Origin: Pseudidiomarina indica
GTDB taxonomy: Bacteria; Pseudomonadota; Gammaproteobacteria; Enterobacterales; Alteromonadaceae
DNA: 64,000 bases
Reading direction: 5' to 3'
Assembly (NCBI GenBank): GCA_029279945.1
Contig: JAJUHK010000007.1
Location: forward strand, 45,465-109,464
The notes below the pieces were generated by a model. The model had not been told where the DNA came from. It did not search any database and saw only the letters and a list, made by a program, of their open reading frames with translations. The position numbers and the translations under genes were made by a program. Of this stretch, positions 1 through 8,823 are shown piece after piece (the stretch's first letter is position 1; each line of letters begins with the position of its first letter).

Positions 1-822
1 ACCAAAACCGGTACTGATGCGGGCATCGCAAACATCAGTTATGGCGGTGCGTTAACCGGTCAGATTAGTACTGATACAGCGACGGAGCTTACGGCGCAAA
101 ATGCGAGCTTCACCATAAATGGTATCCAGATCAGTAGCCAAACGAACCAAGTTGAAGGCGCTATTGAAGGGGTTACCTTAGTGTTAGCACAAGAAGGCAC
201 GGCTACCATCACCGTAAGCCGTGACCAAGACAGTATTGTTGACAGCATCAAAGGCTTTGTTGACGCGTACAACGAATTACAAAAAACCATTGCCAGCTTA
301 AATCACTTCGATTCAAGCGGCGGTGCATCAGGGCAGTTGCTCGGCGATAGCGGTTTGCGCACAGTTCAATCGCAGTTGCGCCAAGCAATGTCGGCGGCTA
401 CTGAAGGTACGGGTGCCTTTAGCCGGTTGTTTGAAGTTGGCATCGAGGTTGAATTAAACGGTCAGTTAAAACTCGACGAAGACAAATTGCGCTCATTGGT
501 TAACGACGATCTTAATGATGTGCGAGCGTTTTTCAGTGGTGTGAATGATGCCAAAGGGTTTGCCGCATTAACCAACCAGACTGTTGACAATTTATTGCAC
601 AAAGAAGGCCCGTTGGCGAGCCGTATTGAGGGCTTGAAAACCAGCATTAAACGCACCGAAGACCGTTACATGCGCGAAGAAGAGTTGATTTTAAATACGG
701 TCGAGCGGTATCGGAAGCAGTTTGCTCAGATGGATAGCTTGGTAGCAACCATGAACTCCACCAGCGCCTACTTGCAGCAACAGTTTGCGATGTTAAGTGC
801 GCAATTGAATCAGAAGAAGTAA
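1..822 (+). CDS. fliD: Flagellar filament cap protein FliD, C-terminal part
   Basis: The reading frame is open from the first base of the window, so the N-terminus lies outside and 273 codons are visible. FliD (HAP2) caps the growing flagellar filament and guides flagellin folding outside the cell. The visible part has the FliD C-terminal pattern: a domain rich in TxxG and NGxxI turns (around FTINGIQI), then the helical stretch FVDAYNELQKTI, and a long C-terminal coiled coil ending in MNSTSAYLQQQFAMLSAQL, typical of the cap's leg region. It is followed 15 nt later by fliS, the usual fliD-fliS order. The GTG at 181 is internal and not a start. Confidence 0.9.
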   Translation, partial: TKTGTDAGIANISYGGALTGQISTDTATELTAQNASFTINGIQISSQTNQVEGAIEGVTLVLAQEGTATITVSRDQDSIVDSIKGFVDAYNELQKTIASLNHFDSSGGASGQLLGDSGLRTVQSQLRQAMSAATEGTGAFSRLFEVGIEVELNGQLKLDEDKLRSLVNDDLNDVRAFFSGVNDAKGFAALTNQTVDNLLHKEGPLASRIEGLKTSIKRTEDRYMREEELILNTVERYRKQFAQMDSLVATMNSTSAYLQQQFAMLSAQLNQKK

Positions 823-837
823 ACGAGGTTTATTGCT

Positions 838-1236
838 ATGTATGGGATGCGTGGAGCTGCAGCGTATGGGCGTGTTAGCGTAGAGAGCGATGTCTTCTCT
901 GCAAGCCCGCATAAATTGATTTCTCTGCTGTTTGATGGCGCGCAGAAAAATATCCGTGCAGCGCAATTGCATATGGAACAGGGAAATATTGCCGAAAAGG
1001 GGAAAGCTATAACAAAGGCAATCGATATTGTTCAGCAAGGCTTATTAGCGGCGTTGGACAAAGAGATTGGCGGCGAGATGGCTGAAAATCTTGAAGCAAT
1101 TTACCTCTATGTGAGTGAGTTATTGCTCAAGGCTAACTTACATAACGATGTGAGTAAGTTAACCCAAGCGGCACAGTTATTGGATGAGATTGGTTCCGCG
1201 TGGAAATCTATTCAGCCACAGGCAGAAGAGGCCTAA
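838..1236 (+). CDS. fliS: Flagellin export chaperone FliS
   Basis: This 132-residue protein has the size of FliS, the cytosolic chaperone that binds the C-terminus of flagellin and prevents premature polymerisation. The family pattern is clear: an N-terminal AYGRVSVES segment, the SPHKLISLLFDGA helix, a middle helix with KGKAITKAIDIVQQGL, and a C-terminal helix with ELLLKANLHNDVSKL. It begins with ATG 15 nt after fliD and precedes a fliT-like gene, so it is probably co-transcribed with fliD. Confidence 0.93.
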   Translation: MYGMRGAAAYGRVSVESDVFSASPHKLISLLFDGAQKNIRAAQLHMEQGNIAEKGKAITKAIDIVQQGLLAALDKEIGGEMAENLEAIYLYVSELLLKANLHNDVSKLTQAAQLLDEIGSAWKSIQPQAEEA

Positions 1237-1291
1237 TGGTATGGCATCGCGCCCACCTCACTCAGCCAAAATGACAGCGACGGAGGTCATT

Positions 1292-1594
1292 ATGTCGTAT
1301 CGCACATTACTACAGCATTCAACCAAGATGCTGGACAGCGTTCGCAATGAAGATTGGGGAGCGTTGATTGAGCTTGAGATTGAGTATGTTCGTGAGGTGG
1401 AGCGGTTAAGCCAAGCCGAAGCAGAAGTTACTTTGACTGAAGCAGAGCAGCTGGAGAAGTACACACTGCTTAGCACTATCATGGCTCAGGATCGTGAGAT
1501 TCGCGAGACTTTGGTGGCACGTCGAACCATGCTAGAACAAGCGCTGCTGAGCTTAAATACCAAGCAAAAACTTGAGGATAGCTATCGTAATTGA
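1292..1594 (+). CDS. fliT: FliT-like flagellar chaperone
   Basis: A small, highly charged, mostly helical protein of 100 residues placed directly after fliS, where fliT sits. FliT is the export chaperone for FliD and, in enteric bacteria, also binds FlhDC. I chose the ATG at 1292 because a strong GGAGGT site lies 4 nt upstream (1282-1287). An open frame extends further upstream but lacks such a site. The body is acidic helices with repeated VEREV/EAEQLEK heptads. FliT is poorly conserved, so the name rests mainly on position, size and helix content. Its last codons overlap the TTG start of the next gene. Confidence 0.65.
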   Translation: MSYRTLLQHSTKMLDSVRNEDWGALIELEIEYVREVERLSQAEAEVTLTEAEQLEKYTLLSTIMAQDREIRETLVARRTMLEQALLSLNTKQKLEDSYRN

Positions 1595-2403
1595 GTAGCA
1601 TAACGCCATTACTGGACACACTTGTCCAGCACGTTGCGAAGCAACGCGCGGTGGTCGATTTATTGCCGCGCCATACCCTCCCTGTTACTCCTATTCCTAG
1701 CCCGGCATCAACCACAGAATTTAGCCAAGCTGGTCAACAATTGCTGCGCTTAGCCACCCTCATTCAAACATTTCAACAACAACAACCGCCAACTCCCCCA
1801 ACGGCTAACTTTATCCAAAGTACCGCACCTTTGTTAGGTGATGCGAAGCTTGATGTATTGACCTTGGTCAGCCGTTTACAACAGTTGGTGAAAAACTCTG
1901 GTATTTTCTATGAGTCAGCAGTCGCGCGCTGGGCGGCGGATAAGTTACCCTTCAGCGAGGTACGCCAGCAGCCACAAAACCTAGGCACTGGCGCAGCGCA
2001 CGCCCCGAAGATTCAGCAAATCCTCGGACAACAGTTGGATCTATTGCAAACTGGGGTGCTGCGCATGGAGTTTGAGCTATGGCCACAGGCGGTGCTGCAG
2101 TGGTTGGTGCAACCAGATGTGCACCCGTTAGTGCAGCGTTGGCGTGATGAGCAGCGCCGTAAACAAGGTGAGCCGCCAGAGCCGCCGGCATGGCAAAGCG
2201 AATTAAAATTGACAGTGCCTGGGTTGGGTGAATTACGGGCACAGATGCATTTGGGGGAGCAGCAATTAAACATGCAGCTGCAGTGTGCCGAACCTTGGGT
2301 CGAGCCAATACAACAAGCAGCGCCAACCTTGGTACAGCGCTTGCGGGATAACGTTGGCGTTAGTATCACTGAGATAACCGTGTTGAGGTTGCCGCATGAA
2401 TGA
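1591..2403 (+). CDS. fliK: FliK-like flagellar hook-length control protein
   Basis: 270 residues from a TTG start that overlaps the preceding stop codon (TTGA), with TTGAGGA about 12 nt upstream. The N-terminal 90 residues are proline- and glutamine-rich. Residues around 95-115 carry a SGIFYES-type segment seen in FliK proteins of Halomonas and betaproteobacteria, and the C-terminal 70 residues follow the FliK hook-length domain pattern of alternating hydrophobics (LTVPGLGELRAQMHLGEQQL). FliK measures hook length and triggers the export switch in FlhB. It is followed by a stand-alone FlhB C-terminal-like gene, a common pairing. The protein is short for FliK, so a paralogue of the main hook-length protein is possible. 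Confidence 0.65.
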   Translation: MSSITPLLDTLVQHVAKQRAVVDLLPRHTLPVTPIPSPASTTEFSQAGQQLLRLATLIQTFQQQQPPTPPTANFIQSTAPLLGDAKLDVLTLVSRLQQLVKNSGIFYESAVARWAADKLPFSEVRQQPQNLGTGAAHAPKIQQILGQQLDLLQTGVLRMEFELWPQAVLQWLVQPDVHPLVQRWRDEQRRKQGEPPEPPAWQSELKLTVPGLGELRAQMHLGEQQLNMQLQCAEPWVEPIQQAAPTLVQRLRDNVGVSITEITVLRLPHE

Positions 2404-2701
2404 AGCTAAGGTACCCGATAAGAAAGCTGTTGCGTTGCAATATCAAGCATTTGCGCCAGCCCCCCGCGTCATCGCAAAAGGGGATGGCTTAATAGCTACT
2501 AAAATAATAGAAAAAGCACAAGAGCACGGCATATTTATTCATGAATCTCCTGATCTAGTCGATCTTTTATCGCAGATTGATCTTGATGATTATGTACCAC
2601 AAACGCTCTGGTTAGTTGTTGCGGAATTGTTAATTTGGGCTAAGTCAATTGCCGAAAGTCCCCACGCCACCGTTTCCTCCCCACCAAAAGTTAACAAGTA
2701 A
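2396..2701 (+). CDS. Stand-alone FlhB C-terminal-domain protein (FlhX type)
   Basis: The 101-residue protein resembles only the cytoplasmic C-terminal domain of FlhB: KAVALQYQAFAPAPRVIAKG, then an ATKIIEKAQEHGI segment, LVDLLSQIDLDDYVPQTLW and VVAELLIWAK. It lacks the transmembrane half and the self-cleaving NPTH motif that the full FlhB in this window has at residue 271. Such proteins (FlhX/YlqH) can partly substitute for the cleaved FlhB tail in export specificity switching. It overlaps the 3' end of the fliK-like gene by 8 nt, so the two are translationally linked and may act together. Confidence 0.8.
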   Translation: MNEAKVPDKKAVALQYQAFAPAPRVIAKGDGLIATKIIEKAQEHGIFIHESPDLVDLLSQIDLDDYVPQTLWLVVAELLIWAKSIAESPHATVSSPPKVNK

Positions 2702-2748
2702 TCAACTTATCAGCATGATATGTGTCTCAAGAAAGTGCAATTTATTCA

Positions 2749-2779
2749 TTGACTAGCTATGTTAAGATTTGCTAAAGAT
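2749..2779 (+). promoter_or_regulatory. Putative sigma70 promoter of flhDC
   Basis: TTGACT at 2749-2754 is followed after 18 nt by TAAAGAT, inside the 135-bp gap between flhX and flhD. The A/T-rich stretch that follows would be the leader. It fits the expectation that the class I master-regulator genes have their own housekeeping promoter. The call is by pattern only. Confidence 0.4.
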
Positions 2780-2836
2780 TAGGGGTATAACGAATAACTA
2801 ATAATAAAAAATATAGTGCGCTGGAGATTTGCCCTC

Positions 2837-3136
2837 ATGAGTCAGAATAAAACTATTTCTGAATTACAGGAGCTTAATTTAAGTTACTTGTTGTTGGTTC
2901 AGAAATTGATCCTGGAAGATCGCGATATCGCAATTTTTCGCTTAAAAATTGATGAAGAGTTAGCTGAACTCATCGCTGGAATGTCTATTCGGGAACTCAC
3001 CATATTAGCTCGCCAATCCCATAGTTTGTTACAACCAAATTTGGGTGATGTTAGCCAGTTGAAAGTGATACTAACGAATAAACGTGATACCGGCATGCAG
3101 GCAACTCATCTTGCCATGCATTTAGCCACCGCTTAA
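2837..3136 (+). CDS. flhD: Flagellar master transcriptional regulator subunit FlhD
   Basis: 99 residues from the ATG at 2837, with GGAG 11 nt upstream. A longer open frame to 2816 has no better site. FlhD forms the FlhD4C2 complex that activates class II flagellar genes. The diagnostic stretch LNLSYLLLVQKLI followed by AIFRLKIDEELAEL matches the enteric FlhD core nearly position for position, and the C-terminal half carries the helix-turn-helix-like region. It is followed by flhC 32 nt downstream and by motAB, the order known from enterics and many betaproteobacteria. Confidence 0.92.
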   Translation: MSQNKTISELQELNLSYLLLVQKLILEDRDIAIFRLKIDEELAELIAGMSIRELTILARQSHSLLQPNLGDVSQLKVILTNKRDTGMQATHLAMHLATA

Positions 3137-3168
3137 TTCAGTGATTATAATCGTGGAGAAGCGTCTTC

Positions 3169-3711
3169 ATGACTGCTAAAAAGTTACTTGATGAACTGAA
3201 CCAGGTACAGCTTGCGATTGAGCTCATCGAGTTGGGAGCACGGTTGCAAGTACTGGAATCTGAAGTAAGTTTGAATCGTGGCCGGCTAGTCAGACTCTAT
3301 AAGGAAGTTGCAGGCAAATCTCCGCCCAAGGGAATGTTGCCGTTTTCGACGGATTGGTTTATGACCTGGCAGCCAAACGTACATTCTTCATTCTTTTACA
3401 ATATTTACGTGCGCCTTCACCAAGAACAAGGTCTTGAACGGCTGCAAGCGTTCATTAAAGCGTACCGTTTATACCAAGAACATATTCAAATCAGCGGCGA
3501 AGAAGAAGTTTTGGCATTGACCCGCGCGTGGACATTGCTACGGTTTTTTGAGAGCGACATGTTCCAACTATCTCGCTGTGTCAGTTGTGGCCTGAAATTC
3601 GTTAACCATGCCCACACGCCCGATCATGATTATGTGTGTGGTGTTTGCCAACCGCCATCGCGCGCCGGAAAACCGCTAAAGAAGACGACAAAAAAACAAA
3701 ATGAAATTTAA
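3169..3711 (+). CDS. flhC: Flagellar master transcriptional regulator subunit FlhC
   Basis: 180 residues. FlhC provides most of the DNA contacts of the FlhDC activator and binds zinc through four cysteines. Here the cluster CVSC...CGVC is present near residues 140-162. The central KGMLPFSTDWFMTWQPN and SSFFYNIYVRL segments are typical of FlhC. It starts at ATG 3169, preceded by GTGGAGAAG (GGAG at about 3153). It lies between flhD and motA and is presumably co-transcribed with flhD. The lysine-rich tail is a lineage extension. Confidence 0.93.
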   Translation: MTAKKLLDELNQVQLAIELIELGARLQVLESEVSLNRGRLVRLYKEVAGKSPPKGMLPFSTDWFMTWQPNVHSSFFYNIYVRLHQEQGLERLQAFIKAYRLYQEHIQISGEEEVLALTRAWTLLRFFESDMFQLSRCVSCGLKFVNHAHTPDHDYVCGVCQPPSRAGKPLKKTTKKQNEI

Positions 3712-3768
3712 GTCACCGCTGGTACAGCCGATATACCTAGTAGATGTTGATTGGAGAAGGATGAGGCT

Positions 3769-4632
3769 GTGTTAATCGCGATTGGATTTTTGATTGTACT
3801 GCTTTCAGTGTTTGGCGGCTTTATCCTGACAGGGGGCTCACTGGGGCCAATTTTTCAACCGATAGAGTTGTTGATTATTGGCGGGGCAGGCGTCGGTTCA
3901 TTTATTGCGGCGAACAACGGCAAAGCCATTACCGCAACAGTTCGCTCAGCACGCCGTTTTTACCGGTCGTCAAGGTACAGCAAAGACACCTACCTAGAGC
4001 TATTATCAGTTATTTATAAGCTACTGAATAAGATGCGTCGTGACGGCATGTTGGCCGCCGAGCGTGATATTGAATCACCGCAAGAAAGCCTAATTTTTCA
4101 GGAACACCCAGAAATTCTAGATGACCCGATGATGGTCAACTTCATCGCTGACTATTTACGGTTGATGATTAGCGGCAACATGGATCCACAAGAGCTGGAT
4201 GAATTGATGCTGCATGAAATTGAAACCGTGGAAGATGAAGCAAGCATTCCTGCCGACGCACTACATAAAGTCGGTGACGCCATGCCTGCCTTCGGGATCG
4301 TTGCTGCCGTTCTTGGCGTGGTGCGGGCCTTGAGTACCGCTGATGTGCCACCTGATGTGATGGGGCAAATGATTGCGCATGCCCTGGTGGGCACCTTCTT
4401 AGGTATTCTTTTAGGTTATGGCTTTATCATTCCGTTGGCGACTCGGATTGAGCGCCAAGTCACCGAAGTTGTTAAAACACTCCAAGTGATTCGCGTCACG
4501 CTGTTGGCTAGCATGCAGGGGTATGCACCACAGTTGGCCGTCGAATTCGGTCGCAAGGCTCTTCATACTGCAGAACGCCCTAGCTTTAACGAGCTTGAAG
4601 ATCACGTTCGTGGCGCGAAAGCGGAGGTCTAA
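3769..4632 (+). CDS. motA: Flagellar motor stator protein MotA
   Basis: MotA forms the proton-channel stator with MotB in the inner membrane. I set the start at GTG 3769, giving 287 residues that begin MLIAIGFLIV as in E. coli MotA. The sequence AAGGA lies 7 nt upstream, and the upstream TTG at 3751 would add six residues that match nothing. Four membrane segments are visible: residues 1-25, 30-50, about 170-190 and 200-225. The loop between the second and third is large and charged. The conserved prolines in MPAFGIVAAVLGVV and YGFIIPLA are present. motB follows 2 nt downstream. Confidence 0.93.
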   Translation: MLIAIGFLIVLLSVFGGFILTGGSLGPIFQPIELLIIGGAGVGSFIAANNGKAITATVRSARRFYRSSRYSKDTYLELLSVIYKLLNKMRRDGMLAAERDIESPQESLIFQEHPEILDDPMMVNFIADYLRLMISGNMDPQELDELMLHEIETVEDEASIPADALHKVGDAMPAFGIVAAVLGVVRALSTADVPPDVMGQMIAHALVGTFLGILLGYGFIIPLATRIERQVTEVVKTLQVIRVTLLASMQGYAPQLAVEFGRKALHTAERPSFNELEDHVRGAKAEV

Positions 4633-4634
4633 CG

Positions 4635-5516
4635 ATGTCGAAAGTGGGGCGGCCAATCGTTATCCGTCGCAAAAAGGTGGTGAAAAAACACCATGGCGGC
4701 AGTTGGAAAATTGCATTGGCTGACTTCATGACAGCTCTGATGGCGTTGTTTTTGGTGATGTGGATTCTTTCTATGTCGAGCGAAAATCAGCGCAAAAGCA
4801 TTGCGGAATACTTCCGCACCCCACTATTGGTTTCCATTGCTGGCGGTGACAGTGCTGGAAGTTCGTCGAGCGTTATTCCCGGTGGTGGCCCTGATATGAC
4901 GAGTTCAGAAGGCGAACAGTTGCGGATCTCCTTACGCCAGCAAACACGCCCGACTGACATTCGTCGGCAATTCTTCGACGTGCGCCGCAGCGTTGAAAAC
5001 GCCATTCAAGCTGACCCTATTTTACAAAAGCTCGAACAACAAATGCGCTTTGATATTACCCGTGAAGGGCTCCGTATTATGATGCTTGATACCGAAGCGC
5101 AACCCATGTTTGAACTTGGTAGTGCACGCATAGCACCATACATGGAACGCCTTCTGAAAACCTTAGCGCCTTTACTCAATGAAATTCCTAATCCAATCAC
5201 TATTAGCGGCCATACGGATAGTTTGCCATACGCGGGCGGTGAACTTGGTTATAGTAACTGGGAATTATCCGCAGACCGCGCCCATACTACCCGCAAAGTG
5301 TTGCTCGAAGCTGGTTTTGATTCAGAGCGACTACTGATGGTGATGGGGACTGCTGATCGTATTCCGCTGGAAGGGACTGCTGGCGATGATCCGCGTAACC
5401 GTAGAATTACCATTGTGGTGCATACGCAAGAGTCGGCGGAATTCATCCGCAAACAGGGATTTTTCTCACAAGATCACGGGTTGAACCTGGTGGAACAAGA
5501 AATAGCCCCTAATTAA
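4635..5516 (+). CDS. motB: Flagellar motor stator protein MotB
   Basis: 293 residues. One transmembrane helix follows a basic N-terminus, and the essential proton-carrying aspartate is D30 in ALADFMTALMALFLVMW. Residues about 150-275 form an OmpA-like peptidoglycan-binding domain (TISGHTDSLPYAGGELGYSN, NWELSADRAHTTRKVL, RNRRITIVV). The spacing to motA is 2 nt, so the stator subunits are made together. It belongs to the H+-type MotB rather than the Na+-type PomB by sequence feel (KHHGGSWKIALADF). A gap of 83 bp with no clear signal separates it from flhB. Confidence 0.94.
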   Translation: MSKVGRPIVIRRKKVVKKHHGGSWKIALADFMTALMALFLVMWILSMSSENQRKSIAEYFRTPLLVSIAGGDSAGSSSSVIPGGGPDMTSSEGEQLRISLRQQTRPTDIRRQFFDVRRSVENAIQADPILQKLEQQMRFDITREGLRIMMLDTEAQPMFELGSARIAPYMERLLKTLAPLLNEIPNPITISGHTDSLPYAGGELGYSNWELSADRAHTTRKVLLEAGFDSERLLMVMGTADRIPLEGTAGDDPRNRRITIVVHTQESAEFIRKQGFFSQDHGLNLVEQEIAPN

Positions 5517-5599
5517 CCCCTTATTCTCCCCTTCACTGCCATTTGCAATGAGGCATACTTGAGCTCAGTGTCCCAAGGTGTCACTTGATTACTGTAGCC

Positions 5600-6742
5600 A
5601 TGGCAGAGAATCAGACAAGCGATCAGGAAAAAACAGAAGAACCCACGGCGCGAAGGCTGGAAAAGTCGCGCGAAGAAGGTCAGGTTGCGCGTTCACGTGA
5701 GCTGACCACTTTTGTGATCTTGTTCGGTGGGGTATTGATGCTTTGGTCGCTGGGGAGCACACTTTATAACAACCTCGGATTAATGATGGAGCAGGCATTT
5801 TCTTTTGAACGCCTGCAAATATCTGAACCCGGCCCCATGCTACAAAATGTGCTAGAGCTTGGCCAAGCGGCACTGATCAGCTTGTTACCCTTGTTCGCTG
5901 TGATGCTGCTGTTAGCGCTAGTTGCACCAGCGTTGTTGGGAGGCTGGGTGGTCTCCACTAAATCAATGGCGCCGAAGTTTGAAAAGCTCAACCCCATCAA
6001 AGGCCTCAAACGCATCTTTTCTACCCAAGCGCTCGCCGAGCTAGGAAAAGCTATTGCTAAAACGGTACTGGTTGGTTCCGTATTGACGCTATTTTTGTGG
6101 CAGCAACGCCAGTCGTTCATGCGCTTGATGAGCTTAGAAGTCAAGCAAGCACTGGGTGAAGCTATGGGGCTTGCTGCGTTAGCCTGTTTGCTGATGATTT
6201 TAACGCTGATTGTGGTGGTGGCATTTGATGTGCCGTATCAAATGTTTACCCACAAGAAAAAGCTGCGCATGTCGAAAGAAGAGGTGAAGCGCGAGCATAA
6301 AGAAACTGAAGGCGACCCTTTTGTGAAGGGTAAGATCCGCCAGCAGCAGCAAGCAATGGCACGCCGCCGGATGATGGCTGACGTGCCCAAAGCCGATGTC
6401 ATTATTACCAACCCGACCCACTATGCGGTGGCTCTGCAATATGATGAACATGGCATGGGCGCACCCAAAGTAATTGCCAAAGGTACGGAGTTGGTCGCAC
6501 AGAAAATTCGTGAACTTGGCGATGAACACCAGGTTCCCCGCTTAGAAGCACCTGCATTAGCTCGGGCATTGTATGCGCATGTTGATTTAGGGCATGAAAT
6601 TCCAGCGGCATTGTATACAGCTGTCGCTGAAGTACTCGCTTGGGCGTTCCAGTTAAAACGAGCTCGCCAAGGTATTGCGGTGATGCCGCCCACCCCCAAA
6701 GATATTGAAGTACCTAAGGATTACGAGGTAGCTGCTCGATGA
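5600..6742 (+). CDS. flhB: Flagellar type III export switch protein FlhB
   Basis: 380 residues from the ATG at 5600, whose product opens MAENQTSDQEKTEEPT as FlhB proteins do. An in-frame TTG at 5585 is less likely. FlhB is an export-gate protein that switches substrate class after self-cleavage. The four membrane helices lie between about residues 30 and 215, and the autocleavage motif NPTH is at residues 271-274, followed by YAVALQYDEHGMGAPKVIAKG. Its end overlaps the flhA start by 4 nt. Confidence 0.95.
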   Translation: MAENQTSDQEKTEEPTARRLEKSREEGQVARSRELTTFVILFGGVLMLWSLGSTLYNNLGLMMEQAFSFERLQISEPGPMLQNVLELGQAALISLLPLFAVMLLLALVAPALLGGWVVSTKSMAPKFEKLNPIKGLKRIFSTQALAELGKAIAKTVLVGSVLTLFLWQQRQSFMRLMSLEVKQALGEAMGLAALACLLMILTLIVVVAFDVPYQMFTHKKKLRMSKEEVKREHKETEGDPFVKGKIRQQQQAMARRRMMADVPKADVIITNPTHYAVALQYDEHGMGAPKVIAKGTELVAQKIRELGDEHQVPRLEAPALARALYAHVDLGHEIPAALYTAVAEVLAWAFQLKRARQGIAVMPPTPKDIEVPKDYEVAAR

Positions 6743-8823
6743 AATTAAGCATGACGGGATTAGCAAAATCATTACAAGGCGCCCAGCTGCAGTTGCTGGT
6801 GGGGCCGATACTGATCTTAGTCATTTTGCTGATGATGGTGGTACCGCTACCGCCTTTTGCACTGGATTTTTTCTTTACCTTTAACATCGCGCTTTCCTTG
6901 ATGGTGCTACTGGTGGCAATGTTCACTGAAAAGCCACTTGAGTTTGCTGCGTTCCCAGCGGTGTTGCTGTTTTCTACACTGCTGCGGTTGTCACTCAACG
7001 TTGCATCCACGCGTGTCGTGCTGATGGAAGGTCACAACGGTGGTGATGCCGCTGGTAAAGTGATTGAAGCTTTCGGCCAGTTCTTAGTTGGCGGTAACTT
7101 CGCAGTCGGCTTAGTCGTGTTCTTAATTTTGGTGGTGATTAACTTTATGGTTATCACTAAGGGTGCAGGGCGGATCGCAGAAGTTGGTGCGCGTTTTACC
7201 CTCGATGCGATGCCCGGTAAGCAAATGGCCATTGATGCGGATTTGAACGCAGGCTTGATCGGTGAAGATGAGGCACGCCGCCGCCGCCAAGATGTGGCGC
7301 AAGAAGCCGAATTCTACGGCGCCATGGACGGTGCGAGTAAGTTCGTTCGTGGTGACGCAGTAGCCGGTATGGTGATCATGGTGGTCAACATCATTGGTGG
7401 GTTACTCATTGGCGTCATGCAGCATGATATGAGTGCCGGGGATGCTGCTCACACTTATATTTTGCTGACCATCGGTGATGGTCTCGTCGCGCAAATTCCC
7501 GCACTGATTATTTCCACCGCAGCAGGTGTGACAGTGTCACGGGTTAACACTGAACAAGATGTCGGCCAGCAGTTGGTCAAGCAGTTATTCGTTAGCCCCA
7601 AAGTGTTGTATTTAGCCGCTGGCGTGATTGGCCTTCTGGGTTTAATTCCAGGTATGCCTAACTTTGTTTTCCTGTTGTTTACGACGTTATTAGCAAGCTT
7701 TGCTTGGTATTTGCAGAAGTACCAAGCAAAACAGGCTGCCGCACAACGCGCCGAAGAAGCCGTGGTACCAGCACCATCATTCAGTGCCCCAGAAGCGAGT
7801 TGGAACGATGTGCAATTGGTGGATACCTTGGGCATGGAAGTCGGCCATCGGTTGATTAGCTTAGTGGATGACAATCAACAGGGTGAATTGCTCGGACGCA
7901 TTAAGAGTGTGCGGAAAAAATTTGCGCAAGAAGTTGGGTTCTTGCCGCCTGTGGTACATATTCGCGATAACCTTGAGCTATCACCGAACACCTATACCAT
8001 TACCTTGAAAGGTGGAGAAATTGGTCGCGCCGAGATTTACCCTGAACGTTGGTTAGCGATTAATCCAGGTCAGGTGACGGGAGAAATTGAAGGTATCGAT
8101 ACCACCGACCCAGCCTTTGGCTTACCAGCGAAATGGATTCCACAAGATCAACGTGAGCACGCCCAGATTTACGGTTATACCGTGGTGGATGCAAGTACCG
8201 TAGTGGCTACCCATTTAAACCATTTACTGCAACGCTACGCAGCAGAACTGCTGGGCCGCCAAGAAGTACAGCAATTAGTGGATAAACTCAGCCAAGAAAA
8301 CAAAGCCTTGGTGGAAGATGTGGTGCCGAAATGCGTGACCTTGACGACCTTGCAGCGGGTCTTGCAAAATTTATTGGATGAAGACGTTTCAATTCGTGAC
8401 TTACGCACCATATTTGATACGCTAGCGGAGTTTGAAGGCCAGCAAGTGGATGCCCATGAGTTAACCGCTCGAGTACGTATCGCGCTTGGTCGCAATATTG
8501 TTCAGAAATGCTTCGGTGGGGCGCGCGAATTGAAAGTGATTGGCTTAGATGCAGGTCTTGAACAGATGCTGAGCCAAGCACTGCAACACAATAGCTCATT
8601 GGAGCCAGGGCTGGCGGTGACGATTCAAGAACAAGCGCAGCAGGCCATGCACCATGCAGAAACGATGGGCTTACCGCCAGTGCTGGTGGTTCCGCATGCA
8701 TTACGGCCCTTACTGTCACACTTCTTGCGCCGCCAGTTGCGTGATTTAGTGGTTTTGTCACAAGCAGAAATTCCAGATGATCGGACTATTCAAGTGGTGA
8801 GTATGATCGGAGGCCAAGCATGA
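6739..8823 (+). CDS. flhA: Flagellar type III export gate protein FlhA
   Basis: 694 residues, the standard FlhA length. The N-terminal half (to about residue 310) has eight hydrophobic segments and the conserved FHIPEP-type signature region, including AFPAVLLFSTLLRLSLNVASTR and the cytoplasmic loop GRIAEVGARFTLDAMPGKQMAIDADLNAG. The C-terminal half is the cytosolic docking domain for chaperone-substrate complexes. It is joined by ATGA overlaps to flhB upstream and flhF downstream, so the three are one translationally coupled unit. Confidence 0.96.
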   Translation: MKLSMTGLAKSLQGAQLQLLVGPILILVILLMMVVPLPPFALDFFFTFNIALSLMVLLVAMFTEKPLEFAAFPAVLLFSTLLRLSLNVASTRVVLMEGHNGGDAAGKVIEAFGQFLVGGNFAVGLVVFLILVVINFMVITKGAGRIAEVGARFTLDAMPGKQMAIDADLNAGLIGEDEARRRRQDVAQEAEFYGAMDGASKFVRGDAVAGMVIMVVNIIGGLLIGVMQHDMSAGDAAHTYILLTIGDGLVAQIPALIISTAAGVTVSRVNTEQDVGQQLVKQLFVSPKVLYLAAGVIGLLGLIPGMPNFVFLLFTTLLASFAWYLQKYQAKQAAAQRAEEAVVPAPSFSAPEASWNDVQLVDTLGMEVGHRLISLVDDNQQGELLGRIKSVRKKFAQEVGFLPPVVHIRDNLELSPNTYTITLKGGEIGRAEIYPERWLAINPGQVTGEIEGIDTTDPAFGLPAKWIPQDQREHAQIYGYTVVDASTVVATHLNHLLQRYAAELLGRQEVQQLVDKLSQENKALVEDVVPKCVTLTTLQRVLQNLLDEDVSIRDLRTIFDTLAEFEGQQVDAHELTARVRIALGRNIVQKCFGGARELKVIGLDAGLEQMLSQALQHNSSLEPGLAVTIQEQAQQAMHHAETMGLPPVLVVPHALRPLLSHFLRRQLRDLVVLSQAEIPDDRTIQVVSMIGGQA

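Noticed and set aside
1952..2369. Long open frames antisense to the fliK-like gene
   Set aside because: Cys/Ala-rich shadow frames with no ribosome-binding site and no family match, caused by codon bias of the real gene.
8288..8761. 157-codon frame antisense to flhA
   Set aside because: Shadow of flhA, without start signals or a protein-like pattern.
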